From positions 100,667 to 164,666 of the forward strand of contig NZ_CATNVC010000005.1 in the NCBI RefSeq assembly GCF_951230135.1: a stretch of DNA of 64,000 nucleotides, in the 5' to 3' direction. Shown piece by piece: positions 26,645 to 35,926 of this stretch (the stretch's first letter is position 1; each line of letters opens with the position of its first letter). This DNA comes from Butyricicoccus sp. Marseille-Q5471. GTDB lineage: Bacteria; Bacillota; Clostridia; Oscillospirales; Butyricicoccaceae. The notes beneath the pieces were generated by a model. It saw nothing but the letters and a program-made list of their open reading frames with translations, made no database searches and was not told the DNA's origin. Made by a program: the position numbers and the translations under genes.

Positions 26645-28422
26645 TGTTTCTCCTCCGCGTCCGGCGTCAGGCCGAGCGGCAGGATGATGCTGACCGTCGT
26701 GCCCTTTCCGTACTCGCTGGCGAGTGTAATCCTGCCCTCATGCTGCTGCACAATCTCCTTGGCAATCGCAAGACCGAGACCTGTGCCGCCCGCCTCACGG
26801 CTTCTGGCCTTGTCCACGCGGTAAAAGCGCTCAAACAGGCGCGGCACATCCTCCTGCGGAATACCGACGCCATCGTCCTCGACCATAATGCGCACCCGCT
26901 CGCCCGAAATCTCACGGGCAGACAGCCGGATATGACCGCCTGCAGGCGTGTACTTGACCGCGTTAGACAGGATGTTGACAACAACCTGCTCCAGTCGCTC
27001 GCGGTCGCCCATCAGTTCGGGCAGCTTGTCCGGCGTGTCGACAAGCAGCTCGTGGCCGCTGTCCTCAGCGGTCAGCTTCATCGCGTTGGCGACGTTTCGG
27101 AGCATATCGGCCAGTTTAAAGCGCGTCATGCGCAAATCCATGCGGCCGTAATCCAGACGGGACAGCGTCAGCAAATCCGTCACGATGCGCGCCATGCGCT
27201 CGGACTCGCTGCCGATGACACCGAGGAACTGCTTTTCCGTTTCAATCGGCAGCTCACCCACCGCGTCATACAGGGTTTCGGTATAGGAGCGGATGTTGGT
27301 CAGCGGGGTGCGCAGCTCATGCGAAACATTCGCGACAAATTCGCGCCGTGCCTCGTCCAGCTTGCGCTGCTCGGTCACATCGTGGATGACGGCAATGACG
27401 CCGCCCTCGCCGTCAAGTGCGCCGTAGGGCGCGAGTGTGATTGAAAGCACGCGGCCAAAGCGCGTAATCTCGCTCGTCATAAAGCTGCGCACCGCGCTTT
27501 CGTCGTTTTCGGGCATGTCGAGGTCGGCAAACATCTCGTCAAAGGTCAGGCTGTGCTCAAACCGCACGCCAAGCAGGTTCTCGGTCGCGGGGTTCATGTG
27601 GATGAGCGTGCCGTCGGTCGAAAAGGCGGCCACGCCGTCGGTCATGTGCAGAAACAGGGTACTCAGCTTGTCGCGCTCGCCCTGCACCTCACCGACTGTA
27701 TTTTTCAGCTGCCGCGCCATGTCGTTAAACGATTCGGTCAGCTCACCGATTTCGTCGGTCGACTGTACGCCCAGCTTTTGATCGAAATTTCCCTCCGCAA
27801 TCGACTGCGCACCCTCTGTGATGCGTTCAATCGGCGTGGTGATGGTTTTAGACAGCAGAAACGACAACAGAATTGCGGCAAGCAGACCGAACATCATGGC
27901 CTGCATGACGATTTGAAGGAACCGCCCCGACAGGTCAGAGATTTCGCGCTTGTCGTCCACGATATAAATGATATACTGCTGATCCCCGCCGTCAATCGGC
28001 ACCGCGAAGTCCATTACTCTGCCGACGGCGGAAGAGCGGTCGCCCACGTTGCCCGCCATCGCGGCAATGACATTGCTTGTCCGCTCCAGCTCCGCACCGA
28101 GCGGCACGTTCGAACCGGCCATAAAGTAGCCTTCGCCGCTCAGAATATAATAGTTGCGGTAGTCGTTGATGCCCAGTTTGGGCGCAAGCGCACTGAGCAC
28201 GTCCATCAGGCCCTGCTCACCGTTTTTCTCCGCAGCCTCCTCAAGCGTAGGCACGATGCTGCTTTCCTCACTCGTGCCAAAGGTGCCGGCAATCTGATCG
28301 TAAAAGTTATCGAGGTAAAAGGTGTTGACGCCGTTAATCAAAAAAGTGCCGACAACCGCCATAATCGAAACGATCAGCAGCACCAGAATGAGCACCAGCT
28401 TCATGTGTAACGATCGAAACAT
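26641..28422 (-). CDS. walK: WalK-like sensor histidine kinase
   Basis: 593-residue membrane kinase of the essential cell-wall two-component system. First helix at about 8-30, an extracytoplasmic sensor of about 130 residues, second helix at about 171-191, a HAMP linker, then a PAS domain (about 255-350). The HisKA box FVANVSHELRTPL carries His368, and the ATPase domain has NAVKYTPAGG, DDGVGI, FERFYRV and GGTGLGLAIAK. It follows walR by 3 bp and overlaps yycH. WalK in Firmicutes senses wall precursor or hydrolase status. Confidence 0.93.
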   Translation of the reverse strand: MFRSLHMKLVLILVLLIVSIMAVVGTFLINGVNTFYLDNFYDQIAGTFGTSEESSIVPTLEEAAEKNGEQGLMDVLSALAPKLGINDYRNYYILSGEGYFMAGSNVPLGAELERTSNVIAAMAGNVGDRSSAVGRVMDFAVPIDGGDQQYIIYIVDDKREISDLSGRFLQIVMQAMMFGLLAAILLSFLLSKTITTPIERITEGAQSIAEGNFDQKLGVQSTDEIGELTESFNDMARQLKNTVGEVQGERDKLSTLFLHMTDGVAAFSTDGTLIHMNPATENLLGVRFEHSLTFDEMFADLDMPENDESAVRSFMTSEITRFGRVLSITLAPYGALDGEGGVIAVIHDVTEQRKLDEARREFVANVSHELRTPLTNIRSYTETLYDAVGELPIETEKQFLGVIGSESERMARIVTDLLTLSRLDYGRMDLRMTRFKLADMLRNVANAMKLTAEDSGHELLVDTPDKLPELMGDRERLEQVVVNILSNAVKYTPAGGHIRLSAREISGERVRIMVEDDGVGIPQEDVPRLFERFYRVDKARSREAGGTGLGLAIAKEIVQQHEGRITLASEYGKGTTVSIILPLGLTPDAEEKQ

Positions 28423-28425
28423 CGC

Positions 28426-29121
28426 TTACTCTCCGTCCGAATAATAATAACCCATGCCGCGCTTGGTCATGATGTGACGCGGACTGGCGGGTTGATCCTC
28501 CACCTTTTCCCGCAGCCGGCGAATCGCAACGTCCACCGCGCGCAGGTCGCCGTAATACTCATACCCCCAGACCTTTTCCATCAGCTCCTCGCGGGAAAAA
28601 ACCTTGCCCGGGGTGGCGGACAGAAAGCACAGAATGTCAAATTCACGCGCGGAAAGCTCGAGCGCGCGTCCGTTTTTATAGACCATACCATTTTCGGGCG
28701 ACACGCGCAAACCACCGCCCTGCTGCACGGCAGGCTTTTCGGCACGTTCCTCACTGGGCAGGGTGCGGCGCATATTCGCCTTCACGCGTGCCATCAGCTC
28801 GCGCATAGAGAAGGGCTTGGTGATATAATCGTCCGCGCCGAGCTCGAGTCCCATGACCTTATCGGTCTCCTCCTCGCGGGCGGTCAGCATGATAATCGGG
28901 GTGTCAAACTGTTCGCGCACGCGGCGGCAGACCTCAAAGCCATTCATGGCGGGCAGCATAACGTCCAGCAGGATCAGGTCGGGCGATGCGCTGAGTGCCT
29001 GCGACAGTCCCTCTGCGCCGTCGTAGGCGACAATCGTGCCGTAGCCCTCGCGCTGCAGGTTGAACACCAGAATATCGGCGATGGCCTTTTCATCCTCGAC
29101 CACCAGTATCTTTTTATCCAT
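28426..29121 (-). CDS. walR: WalR-like response regulator
   Basis: 231 residues, OmpR family. The receiver has VVEDEKA, phosphoacceptor Asp53 in LLDVMLPAMNG, a conserved Thr in MLTARE and Lys in YITKPFSMREL. The DNA-binding half has ELSAREFDILCFL, DLRAVDVAIRRLREKVE and TKRGMGYYY, matching WalR/YycF. It controls wall hydrolase and wall synthesis genes. The start is 33 bp after a Nudix gene and may be reached by transcription from the amylase promoter. Confidence 0.93.
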   Translation of the reverse strand: MDKKILVVEDEKAIADILVFNLQREGYGTIVAYDGAEGLSQALSASPDLILLDVMLPAMNGFEVCRRVREQFDTPIIMLTAREEETDKVMGLELGADDYITKPFSMRELMARVKANMRRTLPSEERAEKPAVQQGGGLRVSPENGMVYKNGRALELSAREFDILCFLSATPGKVFSREELMEKVWGYEYYGDLRAVDVAIRRLREKVEDQPASPRHIMTKRGMGYYYSDGE

Positions 29122-29154
29122 CGGTAAAAACGCCTCCTTGTCCGGTCAGCGGTG

Positions 29155-29697
29155 TCAAAACAGTCCTTTGAGACGCGCGCGGTACATTGCGACCACGGTT
29201 TTTGCGTCCCTGATTTCATCGTCCGCAATCATGCGCTCCACCTCGGCAATCGGCAGGCGCACGGTTTCGACGAACTCATCCTCATCCGGGCAGGTCTCGC
29301 CCTCGGTCAAGCCGATCGCGGCATAAAGATGCACGACCTCGGTCAAAAAGCCCGGCGAAGGATACTGTGCGCCGAGCGGAATCAGCTGCTCGGCCGTGCA
29401 GCCAGTCTCCTCCTTCAGCTCACGCGCGCCGCAGGCGGCATAGTCCTCCGTGCCGTGGTCCAGCTTGCCCGCCGGAATTTCAAGCAGTTCGGTTCCGTAC
29501 GGATAGCGGAACTGGCGCACGAGAATCACGTTGCCATCCCGGTCAAGCGGCAGCACGCCGACGCCGCCGACATGCTCGCACACCTCGCGCGGGGCGGTTT
29601 TGCCATTGGGCAGCAGCACCTCATCGAGCCGTGCCTTCATGATTTTTCCCTCAAAGAAATATGCAGCCGAAAGCTGTTTTTCGGTCATATCCATCAT
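29155..29697 (-). CDS. Nudix hydrolase, ADP-ribose pyrophosphatase type
   Basis: 180 residues with the Nudix box GKLDHGTEDYAACGARELKEETG (the 23-residue motif; key Gly, Glu, Arg-Glu and Glu-Glu are all present). It is preceded by EIPA, and PSPGFLTEVVHLY lies after it, the arrangement of NudF-type ADP-ribose pyrophosphatases. The predicted reaction is ADP-ribose to AMP plus ribose 5-phosphate. It lies 19 bp after the amylase gene and 33 bp before walR, so the three may share a transcript. Confidence 0.88.
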   Translation of the reverse strand: MMDMTEKQLSAAYFFEGKIMKARLDEVLLPNGKTAPREVCEHVGGVGVLPLDRDGNVILVRQFRYPYGTELLEIPAGKLDHGTEDYAACGARELKEETGCTAEQLIPLGAQYPSPGFLTEVVHLYAAIGLTEGETCPDEDEFVETVRLPIAEVERMIADDEIRDAKTVVAMYRARLKGLF

Positions 29698-29716
29698 TTT
29701 CGTCTCCCTTTTGCTG

Positions 29717-31624
29717 TTACAGTGTGCCGCCGCAGCGCAGAATCAATGCCGTTTCGGGCGGCACAGTCACGCGCAGACCGCGGCTGTCGGTTTCCGTGAA
29801 TTCCTTGAAGCCGTCAATCATGTCGACCGCATAGAGCGCGTCAACATGTGCCTTGACCTCCTGATGCCCGCGGTTGACCATGATGACCAGACGCGCATGT
29901 GCCGTCCTGCGTTCATAGCGCAGCAGGCTGCCGTTTGACCGCAGAAAGCGCAGTTCACCCTTAGCAAGGGTTTCGCTTTCGGCGCGCAGCATGCACAGGC
30001 GGCGGTAAAATGCAAGCAGGTCGCGATCCTCCCGCTCCCACGGGAAGGTACGGCGGTTAAACGGGTCTTCAAACCCTTGCAGTCCGACCTCATCCCCATA
30101 GTAAATGGTCGGTGACCCCGGCATGGTAAACTGCAGCACAGCTGCAAGCTTCAGGCGCCTGCGTGCGCTCTCAATCCGCTCCGGCGGCAGTGTGAAGGCG
30201 GCGCGTTCCTCGCGGGACAGCTTCCATTCCTCCTGCGTGATGCCGAGCACGGTCAGGGCGCGCGGGGTATCATGCGTGCCGATGACGTTCATCAGACTGT
30301 AAAACACATCGTGCGGATAGTTTTCCCGGATGCATTCCATTGTTTCAGCGAAATGCTCGGCCGTGCCGCCGCCCAGATACGCCAAAATAGCGTCCCGCAG
30401 CGGATAATTCATCACACTGTCGAGCTCGCCGCCCTGGAAATAGCGGCGGCGCTCGGAATAGGCAATTTTGTTGGATGCGTCCTCCCAGACCTCGCCGATG
30501 ATGACCGCATCCGGCTTTTCGCGCCGCGCGGCGGCATTCAGGCGGGCAATGAAGGAGTCAGGCAGTTCGTCTGCCACGTCCAGCCGCCAGCCCGACGCGC
30601 CGAGCCGCAGCCAGCGCCGCACGACGCTGTCCGCGTCGTCGATGATATAGCTCAGATAGCTCTCGTTCGTCTCATTGGTCTGGGGCAGCGTGTAAATGCC
30701 CCACCAGGAGGAGTATTTGTCCGGCCACTGCTGAAAATCGTACCAATCGTAATAGGGCGACTGCTGCGACTGATATGCCCCCTCGCCCTGATAGCGGCCG
30801 CGGGCGTTAAAATAGCGGCTATCGTAACCGGTATGGTTGAACACGCCGTCGAGCACGATGCGCATGCCGCGCTTTGCGGCCTGTGCGCACAGCTCCCGAA
30901 AATCCTTTTCGCAGCCGAGCAGCGGGTCGATGCGCTTATAGTCACCCGTGTCGTAACGGTGGTTGGAATAGGCCTGAAAAATAGGGTTCAGATAAATCGT
31001 GCGCACGTACAGGCTCTCCAGATAGTCCAGCTTTTGGAGAATGCCGCGCAGCGTGCCGCCGAAAAAGTCGTTATTTAGAATTTCGCCGTTTGAATCCGGC
31101 TGATACACCGGCGTATCGTCCCAGTTTTGGTGCAGCACGCGCTCAGCCACGCCTTCGCCTTCCGGCTGAACGGGTGCACGGTCACGGCAGAAGCGGTCGG
31201 GAAAGATGTTGTAGGTCACGCCCTCGCCAAACCATGCCGGGCTTTTGTAGCTGCCGTCGTACACGGTCAGCTGGTAACGGTCACGCAGTGTATCATCAAT
31301 CTCACAGCATCCGCCGTAGCCGCGCACCACATAGCGCGGGCCGTCCGCCGTATCGAGCGTGAAATAATACCAGTACAGGCCCGGTGTTTCCGGGGTATAG
31401 TTAACGCTGTATCGATCGCGCGAACCGGCAAGCCCATGCCAGCGCATGGGGATGGCATCCGGCTCCTCTCCGTCCCGCCCGATCCAGAGCAGGATCCGTT
31501 CGGTGCCGCGCTCACGCTCGGGGTAGGCGGAGAACACAATCATCTGACCGGCCGCCACCGCGCCGTAAGGCGTTTTGCAAAGCTGGTTACGGGAATGATA
31601 CATGCAGTTGGGAATTGCTTTCAA
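29717..31624 (-). CDS. GH13 alpha-amylase family enzyme (neopullulanase/cyclomaltodextrinase-like)
   Basis: 635 residues, no signal peptide, so probably cytoplasmic. An N-terminal beta-domain (about 1-120) precedes the TIM barrel with LDGVFNHTG, GWRLDVADE (nucleophile Asp), VIGEVWEDA (acid Glu) and NVIGTHDTPR (transition-state Asp). A C-terminal beta-domain follows. This layout fits GH13_20-type enzymes that cleave maltodextrins or pullulan from inside the cell. It is adjacent to the glycogen operon, so it may trim glycogen-derived dextrins. The start is TTG after GGGGG; ATG at residue 8 is the alternative. Confidence 0.86.
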   Translation of the reverse strand: MKAIPNCMYHSRNQLCKTPYGAVAAGQMIVFSAYPERERGTERILLWIGRDGEEPDAIPMRWHGLAGSRDRYSVNYTPETPGLYWYYFTLDTADGPRYVVRGYGGCCEIDDTLRDRYQLTVYDGSYKSPAWFGEGVTYNIFPDRFCRDRAPVQPEGEGVAERVLHQNWDDTPVYQPDSNGEILNNDFFGGTLRGILQKLDYLESLYVRTIYLNPIFQAYSNHRYDTGDYKRIDPLLGCEKDFRELCAQAAKRGMRIVLDGVFNHTGYDSRYFNARGRYQGEGAYQSQQSPYYDWYDFQQWPDKYSSWWGIYTLPQTNETNESYLSYIIDDADSVVRRWLRLGASGWRLDVADELPDSFIARLNAAARREKPDAVIIGEVWEDASNKIAYSERRRYFQGGELDSVMNYPLRDAILAYLGGGTAEHFAETMECIRENYPHDVFYSLMNVIGTHDTPRALTVLGITQEEWKLSREERAAFTLPPERIESARRRLKLAAVLQFTMPGSPTIYYGDEVGLQGFEDPFNRRTFPWEREDRDLLAFYRRLCMLRAESETLAKGELRFLRSNGSLLRYERRTAHARLVIMVNRGHQEVKAHVDALYAVDMIDGFKEFTETDSRGLRVTVPPETALILRCGGTL

Positions 31625-31660
31625 AATAGTTCCCCCAAATCACAACAATACTCTGTTTAC

Positions 31661-31689
31661 AGTATAGCACACACCGCCCCTGCGGTAAA
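31661..31689 (-). promoter_or_regulatory. Promoter of amylase-nudix-wal genes
   Basis: TTTACC (31684-31689), 17 bp, TATACT (31661-31666) on the minus strand. Confidence 0.75.
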
Positions 31690-31766
31690 CCATAACCGCC
31701 AAAAGCACCCATATTCGCCGGTATTAACCGACTTTTCTCGCCATATCCTTTGCGCAAAACCAACGC

Positions 31767-31798
31767 AAGGGCGTCCGGATGTTGATCCGGACGCCCTT
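31767..31798 (-). terminator. Terminator of the glycogen operon
   Basis: A 14-bp perfect inverted repeat (31767-31780 and 31785-31798) with a 4-nt loop lies just after glgP. The T tract is interrupted. Confidence 0.7.
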
Positions 31799-31810
31799 GG
31801 CAAAATCCAA

Positions 31811-34258
31811 TTAGAATGCGAAGTTGGTTTTGACGCGCCAGATATTCTGCGCATACTCGGCAATCGAGCGGTCGGACGCAAAGCGGCCGGAATTGGCGAT
31901 GTTCATCAGCGACATGTAGTTCCAATTCTCGGGACGGCGGTACATCTGGCCGACGCGCTCCTGCGCGGCTGCGTAGGAATCGAAATCCTTGAGAATCATG
32001 TAGCGGTCAGCCGGGCCGCCATTGCCGCCGTGCAGCAGCAGGTTTGCAATGTCGGTATAGTCAACGCCGTCGCCAAAGCCTGCAATGATATGGTCAATGA
32101 CGCGCTTAATGGTGTGGTTATCGTTATAAATCGGCATCGGGTTGTACGAGCCGGACGCTGCCAGTGCCTCTGCCTCAGGCGTTTCCATGCCGAAGATAAA
32201 GATATTCTCCACGCCGACGGCTTCACAGATTTCAACGTTCGCACCGTCCATCGTGCCGATGGTGAGCGCACCGTTCATCATGAACTTCATGTTGCCCGTG
32301 CCCGAGGCTTCTTTGCCTGCAATCGAAATCTGCTCGGACACCTCGGCGGCCGGCATGATGATTTCGGCGAGCGAAACCTTGTAATCCTCAATGAACACGA
32401 CCTTGAGCTTGTCGCCGATGGCGGGATCGTTATTAATCATATTCGCAATGGAATTAATGAGCTGAATGGTCTTTTTGGCTACCGCATAGCCGGGTGCGGC
32501 CTTTGAGCCGAAAATGTAGGTGCGCGGCACAAAATCCATATTCGGATCGTCCTTGAGCTTATGGTAGAGCGAGATAATATGAAGGATATTCAGCATCTGG
32601 CGCTTATATTCATGCAGACGCTTGACCTGCACGTCGAAAATCGAGTCCATATTGACCTCGATGCCGTTGTGCTCCTTGATATAATCCGCCAGACGCTGCT
32701 TGTTTGCACGCTTGATCTCGCCCAACCGTATGAGCAGCGCCTTATCCTCACCCATACTCTCGAGCACCTTGAGCTCAGACGGATGCTTGATGAAGCCTGT
32801 GCCGATTTTTTCAGAAATCAACTCAGTCAGCGCGGGGTTGGCCTCACACAGCCACCGGCGGTGCGCAATGCCGTTGGTGACATTGCGGAACTTTGCCGGG
32901 AAAATGGTATAGAAATCGTTGAACACACGCTCCTTGAGAATCTCGGAATGCAGCGCGGACACGCCGTTAACCGAGAACGAGCCTGCAATGGCAAGGTTCG
33001 CCATGCGCACAACATTGTCCGAAACAATGGCCAGCTTGGAGATTTTCTGGAAATCATTCGGGAAGTAATCCCACAGCTGCTTGCAGAAGCGTTCGTTGAT
33101 TTCATAAATAATCTGCATGATGCGGGGCATCAGCTCCTGCATCAGCGAAACCGGCCAGCACTCGAGCGCCTCGGGCATGACGGTGTGGTTGGTATAGGCA
33201 ACCGCTTGGCTGACCACATTCCACGCCTGCTCCCACGACATATCGTGGTCGTCCATCAAAATGCGCATCAGCTCGGGAATGACGAGCGTCGGGTGGGTAT
33301 CGTTGATGTGCAGCACGTGCTTGTGGGCAAAGTTTGCCATCGTGCCGAACTGCTGCATATGCTTGGCGCAAATGTCCTGCAGCGTTGCGGAAACAAGGAA
33401 ATACTGCTGCTTGAGACGAAGCGACTGTCCCTCACGGTGGTTATCCTCCGGATAGAGCACCATCGAGATGGTCTCCGCCAGCGCATGCTTCTCCACCGCC
33501 TTGAGGTACTCGCCCGAGGAGAACAGCTTCATATCGAGCGCAATCGGGCTCTTTGCCTCCCACAGGCGCAGACGGGCGATATTGTCGGTGTCATAGCCCG
33601 AAATCGGCATATCGTACGGCACAGCGAGCACGGGCGTATAATCGTGATACTCAACCACCATTTTGCCCTGATCGTTGAAATAGCTGTTGATTGTGCCGCC
33701 GATTTTGACCTCGCGGGTATCGTCAAGTGCGGGGATGTGCCACACATCACCCGAGGCCAGCCATGAGTCGGGCAGCTCTACCTGCTTGCCGTCCTCAATC
33801 TTCTGCTTGAAAATGCCGTGCTCATAGCGGATGGAATAGCCGGTGCCGCGCACACCTGTGGTGGCCATGCCGTCCATATAGCAGGCGGCAAGACGGCCCA
33901 GACCGCCGTTGCCCAGACCCGGATCGGCTTCTTCCTCAAAGATATCGGCCATTTCATAGCCCATTTCGGAAAGCGCCGCGGTCAGTGCAGGCAGCATGCC
34001 CAGGTTGTATGCGTTGTTTCGCAGACTGCGGCCGACGAGAAATTCCATGCACAAATAGTGTACCTGTCGTTCGCCGCCCCGCTCTACCTCATTTTGTGTT
34101 TGGATCATGTGCTCGGTCAGCGCATCACGGACAACAAGCGCACAGGCTTCGTATACCTGCTCCTTGGAGGCATCCTCAACCTCGCGGCCGAAATGCCGCT
34201 TCAGCTTGCCGGAGATTGCCTCCTTGAGAGCATTTTTGGTGAAATTCTTTCTTGGCAT
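31811..34258 (-). CDS. glgP: Glycogen/starch alpha-glucan phosphorylase
   Basis: PLP-dependent GT35 enzyme that releases glucose 1-phosphate from glycogen. 815 residues, full length. The N-terminal part has HYLCMEFLVGRSLRNN and GNGGLGRLAACYMDG. The PLP site is near residue 660 in SEQISIAGKEASGTGNMKFMMNG-type sequence, with the Lys and the glycine loop intact. TNGIAHRRW and EYKRQMLNILHII are conserved. It is the last gene of the glg operon, 40 bp after glgA. Start ATG follows GAGGAG. Confidence 0.97.
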   Translation of the reverse strand: MPRKNFTKNALKEAISGKLKRHFGREVEDASKEQVYEACALVVRDALTEHMIQTQNEVERGGERQVHYLCMEFLVGRSLRNNAYNLGMLPALTAALSEMGYEMADIFEEEADPGLGNGGLGRLAACYMDGMATTGVRGTGYSIRYEHGIFKQKIEDGKQVELPDSWLASGDVWHIPALDDTREVKIGGTINSYFNDQGKMVVEYHDYTPVLAVPYDMPISGYDTDNIARLRLWEAKSPIALDMKLFSSGEYLKAVEKHALAETISMVLYPEDNHREGQSLRLKQQYFLVSATLQDICAKHMQQFGTMANFAHKHVLHINDTHPTLVIPELMRILMDDHDMSWEQAWNVVSQAVAYTNHTVMPEALECWPVSLMQELMPRIMQIIYEINERFCKQLWDYFPNDFQKISKLAIVSDNVVRMANLAIAGSFSVNGVSALHSEILKERVFNDFYTIFPAKFRNVTNGIAHRRWLCEANPALTELISEKIGTGFIKHPSELKVLESMGEDKALLIRLGEIKRANKQRLADYIKEHNGIEVNMDSIFDVQVKRLHEYKRQMLNILHIISLYHKLKDDPNMDFVPRTYIFGSKAAPGYAVAKKTIQLINSIANMINNDPAIGDKLKVVFIEDYKVSLAEIIMPAAEVSEQISIAGKEASGTGNMKFMMNGALTIGTMDGANVEICEAVGVENIFIFGMETPEAEALAASGSYNPMPIYNDNHTIKRVIDHIIAGFGDGVDYTDIANLLLHGGNGGPADRYMILKDFDSYAAAQERVGQMYRRPENWNYMSLMNIANSGRFASDRSIAEYAQNIWRVKTNFAF

Positions 34259-34298
34259 GGTTCTTTCTCCTCACTAAAATATTGCTTGCGGTCTCCTT

Positions 34299-35732
34299 TT
34301 ATCCAATGACGGACTGGTAAACCTCTATGTACCGGTCAGCCGAGGTGCCCCAGCTGAAATCTGACTTCATCCCCTGCAGCACAAGCTTCTTCCAGCCGTC
34401 CTTGTTGTAACGGAATACACCGCAGGCCTCACGAATCACGTGCAGCATGTCGTGCGCGTTATAGCTGGCAAACGAAAAGCCGTTGCCCGCGCCCGTGTAG
34501 TCGACAAAGGCCTGCACCGTGTCCTTCAGGCCGCCGGTTTCGCGCACAATCGGGATGCTGCCGTAGCGCAGCGCAATCATCTGCGCAAGGCCGCAGGGCT
34601 CAAACTTGGACGGCATGAGGAACATATCCGAACCGGCATAGATGCGGTTGGCCAAATCGCCCGAGAACATAATCGAAGCCGAAATCTTCGCCGGATACAG
34701 CCGCTTGGCCTCAAGGAACATCTGCTCATAGCGCCAGTCGCCCTTGCCCAGTACAATCAGCCGCACATCGTCCTCAAGCATCTGATGCAGCACTGCTTCA
34801 ACGAGATCCAGACCCTTTTGATCGACAAAGCGGGTAACCATGCCGATGACCGGGGTGTTTTCGTCTCCCTCCAAACCGCACAGCTCAAGCAGCTTGAGCT
34901 TGTTGACCAGCTTGCCCTGCGGGTTGCGCGGACCGTAATTCTTGAAGATTTTAGAATCATTCATGGGATTAAAGAGATCCACGTCGATACCGTTGAGAAT
35001 ACCGTGCAGCTTATGACTGTTCATGCGCAGCACGCTGTCGAGCCGGTAGCCATAATACTCGGTCTTAATTTCCTCGGCATAGGACGGAGATACCGTGGTC
35101 ACTGCGCTTGCAGCGACGATTGCAGCCTTCATCAGGTTGACGTCCCCATCCATCGCCATAAAGCCCGAACGGAAATGCGCATCGTCAATGCCAAGCACAT
35201 ATTCGAGAATTTCGCGGCCGTACTGTCCCTGATACTGGATGTTATGGATGGTAAACACTGTTTTGATGCCATCGTAAAACGGACGCGAGGCGAACATCAG
35301 GTTGTAATACACGGGAACCAGCGCGGTCTGCCAGTCGTTGCAGTTGATGACATCCGGCTTCCAGTCGAGGTCGGGCAGCACCTCCAGCACCGACTTGGAG
35401 AAGTACGCGAAGCGCTCGGCATCGTCGTACTCGCCGTAAATCTGGGTGCGGGAGAAATAATACTCGTTGTCAATGAAATAGAACGTAACGCCGTCCGCCT
35501 GATACTCCTGCACGCCGCAGTATTGATTGCGCCAGCCCAGACGCACATAGGCGTTTTTCAGGTGCGTAAACTTTTCGGTAAACGCCGAATCAATCGCTGA
35601 ATACAGTGGGCAAAACACACGCACATCGTGCCCCTTTGCGGCAAGCGCTTTGGGCAGCGAGCCCGCAACGTCCCCCAAGCCCCCCGTTTTGACAAACGGC
35701 GCGCACTCACTTGTGACGTACATAATCTTCAT
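34299..35732 (-). CDS. glgA: Glycogen synthase (ADP-glucose type)
   Basis: GT5 enzyme that adds glucose from ADP-glucose to growing glycogen chains. 477 residues. The N-terminal ADP-glucose loop is KTGGLGDVAGSLPKAL, and the C-terminal acceptor/nucleotide motif is PSKFEPCGLAQMIALRYG with RETGGL. It lies between glgD and glgP in the operon; a hairpin precedes it. Start ATG follows AAGGAGG. Confidence 0.97.
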   Translation of the reverse strand: MKIMYVTSECAPFVKTGGLGDVAGSLPKALAAKGHDVRVFCPLYSAIDSAFTEKFTHLKNAYVRLGWRNQYCGVQEYQADGVTFYFIDNEYYFSRTQIYGEYDDAERFAYFSKSVLEVLPDLDWKPDVINCNDWQTALVPVYYNLMFASRPFYDGIKTVFTIHNIQYQGQYGREILEYVLGIDDAHFRSGFMAMDGDVNLMKAAIVAASAVTTVSPSYAEEIKTEYYGYRLDSVLRMNSHKLHGILNGIDVDLFNPMNDSKIFKNYGPRNPQGKLVNKLKLLELCGLEGDENTPVIGMVTRFVDQKGLDLVEAVLHQMLEDDVRLIVLGKGDWRYEQMFLEAKRLYPAKISASIMFSGDLANRIYAGSDMFLMPSKFEPCGLAQMIALRYGSIPIVRETGGLKDTVQAFVDYTGAGNGFSFASYNAHDMLHVIREACGVFRYNKDGWKKLVLQGMKSDFSWGTSADRYIEVYQSVIG

Positions 35733-35758
35733 AAAGCCCCAACCTCCTTAATCGGCAC

Positions 35759-35782
35759 AAAAGCGGGAATCCTCCCGCTTTT
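35759..35782 (-). terminator. Hairpin between glgD and glgA
   Basis: AAAAGCGGGA and TCCCGCTTTT form a 10-bp perfect stem with a 4-nt loop and a short T run; possible attenuator or mRNA processing boundary inside the glg operon. The rest of 35783-35926 holds nothing recognisable. Confidence 0.65.
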
Positions 35783-35926
35783 ATGCTTCTCACGAACGCA
35801 TTTCTGCGTGGTCATCTTAATTGTACTAAATTCTTCCTTCCGGCAACAGGGTAATTTTCAACGAACATTTTGCTTTGTTCCGCCGATAAATTGACACCGA
35901 ACGTGTCGATTTTTGCAAGCCGTGCG

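Noticed and set aside
24569..27444. Two long plus-strand open frames of 507 and 451 codons, overlapping by 4 bp
   Set aside because: They lie exactly opposite yycI, yycH and walK, have Arg/His/Gln-rich composition typical of antisense frames in GC-rich DNA, and show no motif.
32561..35600. Long plus-strand frames of 401 and 386 codons
   Set aside because: Antisense shadows of glgP and glgA, both of which are complete and unmistakable.
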